From NCBI GenBank assembly GCA_029964075.1, contig CM057149.1, positions 3,978,465 through 4,042,464 on the forward strand: a stretch of DNA of 64,000 nt. The letters run 5' to 3'. Shown here one piece after another: positions 51,801-63,800 of this stretch (positions are counted from its first letter, which is position 1; each line of letters opens with the position of its first letter). Made by a program: the position numbers and the translations under genes. A model generated the notes under the pieces. It was not told the origin of the DNA. It ran no database searches and saw only the letters and a list, made by a program, of their open reading frames with translations. This DNA comes from Patiria pectinifera. Its lineage: Eukaryota > Echinodermata > Asteroidea > Valvatida > Asterinidae.

Positions 51801-54800
51801 AGTGGGCAGTGTGCAGTGGGTAACGTTTTACTTTCCAAAGTGTCTTGAGTGTATAGGGAAAATAAGACTTTGCCTTGCCTATGCCTATGTGTTACCTCTT
51901 TTGCTATTTAAACTTAATTTACTGTAGGGACTGAAGAATTGTCTGCCAATTTGGTTGTCATGTTAATGCTTGTCAAGAACGAGTACATTTCCCACAAAAG
52001 TCAAATATCACAATACTTTTAAAATGCACATGTAATTACAGAATGTGCATTATTCTGCAATTACATGTGGATAAGGCTGTTTTACACATCCTGAAAATAC
52101 TTTGTATTGTACACATGTTCAAGTTAATGTAGCATAAAGAGTCAGTGAATGTTGTGGTTATACATGTACATGTTGGTATGACAAACAGAACAGCAGATAA
52201 TGTGTACAGTGTCCTTAAAATAGATAGCAACCTGGCAAATATGTTGAATGTAAATGTAATGAGAGACTCACCAGTTACTATTCCTTCAGGCTCAAACCAA
52301 ATAAATGTAACATCCCAATTCCAGATTCTCCAGAATTCACAGAGACTTGTATGTAAAGTATTGCTTACTCTAGTGCAGCAGATAACTGTAACCATGTTAC
52401 ATATGTGAATACAAGTACCAAATTCGGCACAAATACTTCTTAGGGATTACTCTTTTGAACAATTCCATTAGCCACTTGAATTTTCAAAATGGTCGCCGTT
52501 TTCCAAGATGAGCGCTATTTCCTGCATACACCTATTTAACCACACAGAATGTTTACCCACTCGACCGATTTTGATAATTTTGCTACTGAATCTTTTTTTA
52601 TTTGACTAAGGAAAACTCAAATTTAAAACTCTACAACTTCTTCAGAGCTTCTTTGTGCCATTTCTTACAAAGAATGTGAAACTGCATACATAAAACCCCT
52701 AATAATTGCAGCAGAGGAGAGGGGAAGAGATGCACTCTGTGCTGCCACCACGGGGAACAGTGTGGATCATGGCAGGGAGATGAAGTGCGAGCCCAAGACG
52801 TTTCAGGCTAAGAGGAAGATTAGCAGGCTCCCTGACTGCCTCCTCATTCAGCTCAAGAGATTCAGGCTCAGACCCTCAGGCCATTTTCAGAAGCTCCAGA
52901 CCATCGTGACGACTTCTGCTGTGCTGTCACTTGAAGAAGCACAGTTTCAGCTGGCGGCCATCATCAACCACAATGGGACTTAGGACAACGGCGTTCACAA
53001 TTACAACCTCTCCAAAAAAAAGTGGCAGCTGGTTCTCCAGCAACGACGAATAGAGCGGGTATGAAGCCCAGACAACAATTTATTTGTCTTCAACCAGCCC
53101 TGAACCCACTCCCCTCAGCAGACGAAAGTTCCGACCACTGACAAGAGGAACCGGTTGTCAGTGCCACAGGGTGTGTCTGCAGCCGCCGCCCGTCTCAGTC
53201 CCCTCCTACCCTTCAGTCACCCAAACAACTTCCCAGCCCCGACAGCTCTGGACCAGCTCCACCCCTCAGAAAGTAGCTGCAGAAGGGAATAGGTTACAAA
53301 GGGCAAGGCTCAAAAGTGTACAAGACACCATGAACGACTTCAAGACCAGCAGAGAATTGCTATTAGAAGGGAAGATTCTGAGTTTAGGGAGGAGAGAGGG
53401 TGGAGGACCACCACAGGACAGCTGCCGGGAGGGACCATTCTATGTCAGCATCACCGACAAGAGAGATCAGACACAACACCTCCCTGGATGGACCCCTCGG
53501 CCACCTTTAACGGGAGGGTAACCCAGTGCTTTAGGCCCCTTCAAGCAGATCCTGGGAGAACGCGAACCCAGCTACCTAAAACAGCGCAGTTTCTGCATAT
53601 CTAGCAATTACTCTACGGGAAGTAGATTGCAGTAGAATCTCCCCACCAAGGTGTGGGCCGATTCTACTAACAAATACTTACCTGTAGAGTGTCCATTTGC
53701 CTTCCCACTTTCACGTAGCGCCGCCAATACCTCTACCACTTACACAACCATGCATGTTAGCCTAACTAGCGCCCTGTTAGCACATTTATTGATTGCATGG
53801 CTTACATATGGTACATGAAAGCTTTTCAGTGATTCCTGAGTTCTAAATTCAGCTTCTGCATTGTTACAAATGTATGATTCACCGCCAAGATAATTCATTT
53901 AGGCCCCGTCTGGGTGATTTTATTGCCAAAAAGTGATATTTTATTACAAGAAATGGCGGCCATCTTGAAAATGGCCGCCATCTTAAATTTTTGAGTGGCT
54001 TATGCGCTTTATCAAAAGAGTAACCCCTTAGGAGCATTTGTGCCGATTTTGGTACTTGTATCCACATTTGAAAGATTTCCCTGAAATTATTCAGTTATCT
54101 GCTGAACTACTCACCTTTAATTGCCAGCAAGTCATACTTCATGCTGGTTTATGCCCTGGCTTACAAGGATGGGATACACTGGTAATTTGAGCTCACTGTC
54201 CAGGTCTCTTATCACGTTCTGGACTGGACGAAACTTTCCTGTTCGTACAAATTTCGCGTCTCAGATAACATCTTTGTATGATTCCACTAGGGGAGCGGCG
54301 GTTCTGTGACAAATAGGAAAACCCCTTTTCAGTATCTGGAATTCTGGATGCAGTCAATTTTCAGCTATACCAAGGAAAACTGCTCACAAAAGGAATTGAA
54401 GCAGAATTCCCCGCCAATATTCATAGTTGGTACACACAGAAACAGTGTTGGTGAGAAGGATATTTCAGAAAATCAACGTAAAGCATTGGTAAGTCCGACC
54501 TTCCTGTATAGTTTATGTCGGATATAAGGGAATGATTTCCAATTGTGGCTTAACACCAATTCATAAGAGTAAGTGCTACTAGTGAGATAACGATTTTTAT
54601 AATTTGATTGAACAAGGAGTGCTAGCAAATATTTTGTGTCTCAAGGGTGGGCAGTAATCATATTTTCCAGTTATTGTTCATGTCAAAAGAAGTCTGCGTG
54701 GCTAGTGTGCCACGCAGGAGTCTTCTGGCCTCACCTCACCTGTCTTTTGTTTAAGTTTAGATAAAGGAAATATTTGACCGGATTCGAGATGGGATCAAGG

Positions 54801-57800
54801 ACAAGCCGTACTACGCACATGTGGTTTCTAAATTCTACGCAATAGAGAACTCTGTAAAAGACAACAAAAAGGTATTAACATAATACTTATGGTGACAAGA
54901 AAATAGTAAATGGAATAATTATAAAATGAAATTTGACTGAACCAGGACTAATACATACACTCAAACTTTTAGCCAACCGGTTTTTTTAAACCCTTGTTTT
55001 TTTGTCCAATCGGGTAAATGGCACAAGTTACTATGGATTAGCGCCACAAAAGAAAAAAAGAAAGTAAAAGGAGATATCAAGATGTAAAGGGATAATAAAA
55101 TTCAAGTGACATCATTGTTACTTCAGTGAATACTAATTAAATGCGTTTTATAGTGGTCAATTGAATGTCCCTTAAAAAAACACTACATGAGTAAATGTTA
55201 TGAGATGAATCTAAGATAAAAACCAGCTATTACATTGAAAAGAGATTTGAGACTGGTTGCAGGTGCCATATAAGCACCTCATCTTTATTTATATTATTAT
55301 ATCCAGAAACAGATTCACGAACTACGCAAGCACATAGAGGACGTAGCAGTAGAAGAGCCTTACATGGGAGAGAGAATCCCTTTGAACTGGCTGACGTTTG
55401 ATGATGAGAAGGGAAAGTTAAGTGGTGGAAAACCTGTTATGACGCTAAAGCAGGTACTATTTATGATACGGAGCTTTAGTACTGATATATACCTATTAAT
55501 ATGTGAACTAAACTCCTTGTTCAAATTGTTCAAATTCTCTCAAAGGTTTAATGTGTTCCAAACAAGCATGCTTGGGAAATGGATCTGTAGTTTTGTGTAT
55601 AATTGCCTAGTAAATCAGATGTAGTTTATGATTAGTTATTCACGTGGCTGACTCGACATTAGCCTTTTATTAAACAGCTGGTTGGTTGGAACTTAGTATT
55701 CAGTAGTCTGTCTAAATAAAAAAAAAAATCTGCCAACATCGCATGTTGGCAGATGTTAATTAACTGCTATCGACAAAAAGCGGGAGATGTTGGGAGTTCT
55801 TTTAAACATCAATTTTCTGTTGAACGTAATTCGGCCGTTCAAGATGGCGGACCAGGTCAGGAGAAATAGACTTGTAGACCTTGGTGATAATTGCGCGTGC
55901 ATGGATGTTTGAGACAACCATCAAATTAAAGCATATTTCATTATCTTTCAATTTCTGTTCAGATTTAGTCTAGGGTAATCCGATGACTTTGGGGAGAAAA
56001 TTCCATCCAAAGATGATCACCCCTAAAAGTAGTCCTTCGGCCCATCGCCACTTAAAAAATACCTGCGTTTCGTTGCAAAAAAGGGCAATTTTAGGGCCCG
56101 ATTCCACAGATATACGAGCGCGCAGTCCTGTGCACGGCTTCAACCTATCTCTTCTTTTAAACCTTCATGTTCATGGCCCACAAAATGCTCTCATAGCGAA
56201 AAAAGGACGTACAGATCGTGCCCTCGTAAATATTTTGAGCCGTTTTACTGGCCTGCACCCATAAAATAACGCAACGAATTCTTTCTGTGAGAAGGAGGCA
56301 TGCTCTCCTTTAACAATCAATTTTATTGGACATGTTTTTAACAAGAGAGTTGTCATTGCTTGTTCGTTAATCCCGATGCTCCTTCTTTCTGAAAAAAAAA
56401 AGCCACAACATCCCGATCCGGCCGACGTGGATGGCTGGACGATGCTTAATTGAATTCTAAAAAGATATTCATAAAGGCGTTTTGGTATCCAGGGCACCTT
56501 TGAAGCATATACCTGGGTGCCGCCATTTTGATTTAAAACGCCGACAGGTAAACAGTCGGCAGGCGCAGGCGCATTTGAAAACGGTACCACTGCGATTCTT
56601 GTTTGTGACGGGCCAATTGAATTAGACATGGCAGAAACTCTACTTTTGAACCCATGCCACTCTTCTGCCGCTCAGAGCGGCAAGAGCTGTCAAAGTCTCT
56701 ACAGAGAGTTGGCTGTGGCCTTAAAAGTTGACTTTCTAGCGTGTCCAAACTGTGGGTCATTGTTTGAATTAGACACGGCAAAAAATCGACATTTGAAGAG
56801 GGCTTACTGACTCTGTTCTGAAGATCCGATTTCATTCAATGAAAACAGAAAACATAGATTTTTTTGCAGCACGTGTGTGCATATGAATGATTTTATTTCA
56901 AGATTTGCGGTGATGGGTGAAATGAGAAGAGAGTGATAGACTTAAAGTAATTCAGTGTCTTCATTTGGATACTAGGTAATGGATGGCTTTGGGATTGAAG
57001 ATGAAACTGAACTGCTGACGATGCTAAAATTCTATCACGATCTTGGCCACATAATATACTTTGGAGGGGATGGTGCTCAGGAAAGTCAGGCGCTAAAAGA
57101 TGTTGTCATTCTGGATCCAAATTGGCTGATCGATTCCTTCAAGAAGATCCTCACTGTTAAACCTCCAAAAGAACAGGTAAGTCTATTATGCTTAGATCTT
57201 GTGCCTGCATCACAAGTTAATCAATTTGTTTGTGCGGGGGGTATCACAAAGTCATCTTTACTACCCTCACCCTCTCCCCATCACTAAAGTAATTTGATCT
57301 GCCAGTCCTATCGGGAAACCACTTGGTTTACATGCTTTATTACCTTTTTCGGAAGCTTTCTGTGGTTTTTACAAAGAACATCTAGGATAAGCAAGGTTAG
57401 TCTTGAAATGAACAAGGTTAATTTCACAGTTATAAAGATAACAATTGGAACAGCTAAGTCTTGAAAGACGATCATAGATGTTACTTGCGCTTTGAGTGCA
57501 TATTTTCTGTTGTGGCTGCAGATTTCGGTGTTACACCTGAAGCATTCGGCAGGCCCTCTTCTCTTCAGCGAGTTGGTTATTTCGTTTGTCCTCCCAGGTG
57601 ACCATGCGACTACCCTCGTGTTCAGTCTTTCCACCGAGTAAACCAGCCTCCAAAGTGTAGAGGTCCGTGTCAAAGGCTTTCATGTCCCCCTTGCACGAGT
57701 ACTTGAATCGAAGAGCTGAATGTCATACGTGGTGGTTGCAACCTGGATGTTTAGGATACACTTCAGCAAGCATTGCGACTGTCATCTACTCATCGCAAAT

Positions 57801-60800
57801 TCCCTCCCCAGGGAAGGTGACCCTGCATCAGCAGGTAGAATATGCTGGGGATTCCAAGATGAAAGCACCAAGATATCTCAATGCGGGATTCGATCCTGCC
57901 AGTTAGGTGATGCCCAGTATGCATTTGAGGCACTGCTTCTGGAAGGTCCACGTTTCGCTTTAGTAGAGCACATGCTAAGGATGCATGCCTGGTGGAGACA
58001 CACATTCTCCTGAGTGTTGGGGCCAAGTCACAGGCATTCGTGTCCCTATTTCCCTGCCGAATCCGTTGAACTTATGTCTAGCTCTGTGTCCAATTAGGAC
58101 ACATTGCTGGAAGGCGTCAAGCTCAGGTGGCTGGATCTATCAAGCACTTCGTGGAGTAATCTAGAGTTATCAACGGGACATATGGCTGGTATCCTGAGCA
58201 CTGATTGGTCTTCCTTAGGCTGATTGTGAGACAAAACCCACTGCAGGCATGGGCATATCTGTCTGTCAGTCCTTTTGAAGACCTTCCTCGGTGTGAGTTG
58301 CAAGGGCAACATTGTCTGCAAACGGCTTCTCAACATCTGATTACACTCTCAAAACGCTGGTTAAAATTTTGTTGGTTAAAAAAGTTGGTTACAATTTTAA
58401 CCAACGTTGAGTAAAATTGTCCAATTTTGCCCAACGTTTGCCCAACGTTGGGCACATTTACCCCAACGTTGGGCACATTTACCCCAACGTTGGTAAAAAA
58501 AAATTAACCAACCGTTGGGCTGTTCACCTGTTAAGCAACAGTTGGTTAAAAGTAGTCCTTTTACCCAACGATGGTTAAAATCGGGTAATTTAACCAGTAT
58601 TGGGTAAAAGGACTACTTTTAACCAACTGTTGCTTAACAGGTGAACAGCCCAACGGTTGGTTAAAAAAAAGTTACCAACGTTGGGCAAAATGTGCCCAAC
58701 GTTGGGCAAACGTTGGGCAAAATTGGACATTTTTACACAACGTTGGTTAAAATTTTAACCAACCTTTTTAACCAACAAAATTTTAACCAGCGTTTTGAGA
58801 GTGTAGCACCGGTCACCTCATTCACTTTTGTTTTGGCCTGCAGTGAAGCCATTGTGGTAATGAGTGTCCCGTCTGACCTTTTGTGTAATTACATGTATTC
58901 AGAGGTGTAGATGATGGCATCAGACCGCGGAGCTGATCATTGAAGTCATAACTGATGTCATTGGACGCAAAGGGGCATACACTCAATCAAGTAAGCAATT
59001 CCGGAAGCTATAGGGTGTGGCAAATTCACAGCAATTGCCGATCCACCTTTGGGCACTTATATACAGACTCAAGGAGTGACTTCCTGACTGCAAAAAAAAA
59101 ATCCAGCTGGCAGGGCTCTTAAATATCTAATTTGTCATCGTTTTTTTTTCAAAAGAATGTGTAGTGCGCTTGATGGATCCACGGAGGGCTGCAATACTCA
59201 CAATCTGTCTGGCAATTACCTGACGATGATGGCATTCCTTCTAGTGTCGCCTATTTGATGCAGGTGATATCATCAGAAATTTCTTTGCACAATCGAAGGA
59301 GGCTACTTAGACGTTTGTCTTATATCTTGCTTACCTTTGCAGAATTCCGGTTGCTTGTTATGCCGAGATAACAAGCTCAAAGCTGCCATTGTAGCATGCA
59401 GACATTGGCAGGTCATCACCTTATTTGGCAGGGGCTTGTCAACTTGGAGCGGGGCGGTTTCTGACCAGTAGAATGTGCTGATCCCTGCGTACGGAAGCAA
59501 CTCGCTACAAGAATGAAGTTGGGTTTATGCCTTGGACATTCAGCCTCCTGTATTGTTTTCACACTATTAAGTGAGGTTGGAGTGGCCTCACCATGTCGCT
59601 GGCCTGGGCAGAGAGTATGGAGAAACTGGATGCCGAATTAACATTTTTCCCCATTGGCCTCACTGATGGGGTCCAAAGGAGTGCAAGACATCAGCTTGGT
59701 GTTTACACTTATACACATGCATGTTTACGTTACATACCTATCGTGGACATTCCTTTCTTTTCATGTAGTTAAAAAAAACCTCTGGACAAAAACTCATTTT
59801 ACTCACACTATAAAAACACTTTCAACCAAAGTTTGTTAACTCTCCGTTATTCTTTGGAAATAGTATCATCACGAAAAGCTATATAGATGATTGAACTTGG
59901 TTACGAAATGCTAATGTTGAATAGCCGTGCTGTAAATAGGGATACTTCAGTGAGGATGGCTATGCTCAATTCCTCATTATACCATGGTATATCGTAACCC
60001 AGTTAACCCCCAAACTTCTAAACAGGGTTTTTACACTTGGTGTATGGGTAAAGACAGTTAGTTGATATTAGTTTGGTGTTAAAAAGTTTAAAAGATCTTG
60101 GTTATTGATAGGAGAGAACTTACAACATGGTCTTGGGATTATAACTGGTGTTTTACGTGAAATGTGGGATAGCCTCGACTTTATTCGCCACTTGTTGTCT
60201 CAACCTTCCATAATATTCCATTGTGTCATGGATGTTTCATTGTAATTCCAGCTGCTAATGGACAAGGCCGTATTTCATACCTTCAAAAGTGGCCATGGTA
60301 CTTTTGCATTCGTATGATGCACATGCCCTTTAGCAGTGTCATAACTAAACATATGCATCACTATTTAAATCATGAGCATTTAGTTTTTTTACCTGACTAA
60401 ATTGCCAGACTTGTATTCGAGTCACCCAACCTCGAGTCCGAGTCCGAGTCACCACTCCCGAGTCCGAGTTCCGAGTCATGAAGGTCGAGTCCGAGTCCGA
60501 GTCACAAGTCACGAAGGTCGAGTCAGAAGTCCGAGTCACAAAAGTGTTGTCGTAAATTTTGAGGGACTGTGAAAACCTCAAATTGTAAATGTTACACTTT
60601 TGTTCACAGCTTTTCTCTAATTTAATCAAAGAACTGAATATTAGAACTGGAAACGATAATCTGGTACCAAACAGTATCAAGTTTATATTTACGCAATATC
60701 AAGTGTGGACACAGGGATACATGTAGCGATACATTGATTTCCCACACTCATATATTAAAAACAAGCTTGCGTATATAAAATATCTAGATGCGTTTCCTCT

Positions 60801-63800
60801 GCACGGCACAGACTGTATCGCTTGCTCAGGAGAGAACAAATATTGAACAAAAATGATATGTGGTGATTTTGGTCGAGTCCCGAGTCACACAGGTCGAGTC
60901 CGAGTCCAAGTCTGAGTCCGCAGGGTAGAGTCCTAATCCGTGTCATTTGTCATCGTGACTCGAGTCACAGAAAATGGGACTCGAGTCGGACTCGAGTCCG
61001 AGTCCGAGGCACGAGTCATACCATTCTGATAATTGCTCAGCTAGAAATAGGTATTTTGGTTTCTGCGTCCTATATGCCATATTATGAGTACATGTCACAC
61101 ACATCAGACAGGCGCGGTTCTACGGGTGGGGGGGGGGGCTAGGGGGGGTGTAGCCCCCCCAAAATTTTGTCTAGCCCCCCCAAAATAAATTCCATAAAAA
61201 AAAAATGCATTGGCAAAAAGAAGGATTATGATGTACATGTATATGCGAACGGTCTCCCCCTAAAGAAGAAATAGCCGTGACAAGGGTGCAGTTATTAACA
61301 TAGTGTGAATGATTTCAGTTTATTGGCGCTCCCCATTGAAAATATGGCATGAGCCCCCCCACCACCTATTGATTTTAGGAGGCCTAAGTGTCTGGAAAAA
61401 ATAACTGGTCTACATTTCAGCACGCCTCCTTGAAAAAATTCTGGATCCACCGTGCTAGCCCCCCCCCAAAATATTGGTTCTAGAACCGCGCCTGCATCAG
61501 ACAGGGATGATGTGTGTATATGCACATATTTATGAGCAAGAGCTGAATCAGCTTATTCATCAAGGTTGAACCTAGCCCCGGGGTATACCCTAAGGCTACC
61601 CATTGTTGAGCCTCAATTTTTGATAGCATAGTTGAACTGTGTGTCGTTTCACTCTTGTTTGGCATAAAATGAGTTTACCCTTGTGAAGTTCAACCCAAGT
61701 TTCGTACGTACGTTTTACACTTTGTGCAACAGGGTAAATGTCAAGGGATGCCGCTTCTGTTTTTGTTGCTCGACTCAGCATCTGTTCATGTACTGTTGCG
61801 CCTAATCAAAACCCCCCCCCCCCCCAAACAAATAAAAATCGAAATCCAAATGAAGAAGGGAATCAAGGACATGTGCAATGCAGTGAACAAATTGAGTGAA
61901 AGCATCTTCCTGTGATCACAAAAGTAGATAAAACGCCACGAAGTTCTACCCGGGAAACTTAGCTCTGTTTGTTTCACACTTTCAACTATTTAGTGGTAAG
62001 AAATGTTCACGCGTGTCTAGGATTTAACCAACCTGGCGGTTGAAATGGGTTTGGAAGGAATTTCAAAAACAACCCGGCATTACCTTGGCGTCAATCCTGA
62101 TTTCTTCCAGGTAGAAAATGTCTTGTGAATTCGTTTAAACCCTGAATAATTACTGATGAGTTCAACATCTAAATGAACGAAATCGTTGTTTTTGTTTCCA
62201 ATTGAGACTGTAAAGTATCGCAAATGTTGGGATCGACTGAACGACAAAGGCATATTGGAGGATTTGCTTATCGACCACATGTGGCAAGACATCCTTGAGC
62301 ACAAAAAAGCCCTGCTGGATTTGATGGACAAGTTTGACCTTCTCTGTAAGCGTTTTGATGAGGTGTGTTTTGTAGGCATTCACATTTCAAATCTAGAATG
62401 TAACTGGTACTCTAACTTAAAAAAAAAATTGTGTGGGTCTGTGTGTGGGTAGGCCTATATGTGGTATTTTCGTAGGCCCCCAGATTGTTCGTAGGCCCCC
62501 AGATTTCTCTTGGGCCCTAGGCACAGTGCCTACTGTTAGATAATCCAGGCTCGGTAATTTTGGAAGTTAACTGGGGGTGGAGGGTGACAAGCAAAATGAT
62601 CGTCCTGTGTACGGTCAAAACTAATGAACACTATTCATACGTTGTCGGACTGATGTCACTAAGCCTTCTCAGATGTTTAAAAGTTATTTCAGCTAGGATT
62701 TGACTACTATAAATATTTTCATCTTATGAATAGTGTAAATATATTCCACTTTAGCCTCGGGAGGAAGAGAACAGTAGCACTGCTTCATCCACGGCCACAC
62801 AGCCTCGTCCCACAAAAGCATCTTATTATGTGCCTTCAATGTTGCGGCAGCAGACATCACGTTCACTCCAACTGGAGACAACCGAGAATAACTCAAACGT
62901 GTTCTATGTGGACTTCAAAGAATTCCTCCCTGGTAAGTCAGGACTGGCATGCCGTTAAACAGCAAAAAAGTTGGGAGGGGGGAAACAGAACAGTGTCAAT
63001 GATTTTGACGGCTCCAAACAGTAGTTAACAAAAAAATGGAGGAGCACCTTTTGCGTGCATGTCTGTTTGCATGTCTGTTTGCTGTATGTTATTTGCCGTC
63101 TTTCATATTCGTACGCCTCACACAAGTTATGCTGTTCTAGGTTCTACCTTTGATTAAAGTAAGTCACAACCTCTCTTTTATTTCGTTTTTAAGTTACAGT
63201 TCGACAAAGAAACGGACTGGAGCGGGGTTTGAACTTGCAATCTCTGAATTGCCATTCCGGTGCTCTACCATCTGGGTTATATATCCTTTATCTAAGCAAA
63301 ACCCTTTATTTGATTTCTTTTTCAGATGGATTGTACCATCGGTTGGTTGTGCGAGCTTTGCGATGGTCTCAAGATTTGGGTGGAGCAAAATCAGCGAATC
63401 CCCTTCTGCTCTGTGATCAAGCAAATTTCTATGTAGATGACCATCATAAGTTTGCCCTGCAAATGGTGCACCAATCAAACCTTGCATACATCAAAGTAAG
63501 TGCATTGTGTTATATAGAAGCAGCCACTGTTTAATGTATCTGGTTGTAGACACAATTTAGTGGTGATGTAGCAAAGGAAGGGCTTCAAGCTCTTTATATG
63601 GACAGAATGGACTGCATGCACAAGTACCCCTTAAACGGTTACAACAGTAGAGTTTTGAAGACCACTGGGAGGGATACTCCAAGCCTTGAAAGTTCCTGGG
63701 GAAAGTATATGACCTCCCTTCCTATCTATCATAGATTGTGGAATTCACATGCTGTATCCGATACCTTAGCAGTATTTCAATGACCATGACCTTCTCTGTG

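Noticed and set aside
52145-52408. 87-codon ORF considered as the missing Roc-COR exon
   Set aside because: No acceptor or donor in phase, and no similarity to the expected part between the strand after G3 and EFWMQSI.
53084-53521. 145-codon Pro-rich ORF on the plus strand
   Set aside because: It lies in the decayed tail of the USP fragment, in a different frame, and is better explained as pseudogene sequence.
56171-56835. Overlapping 100-152 codon minus-strand ORFs
   Set aside because: No recognisable domain, no splice support, and overlap with dispersed repeat sequence.
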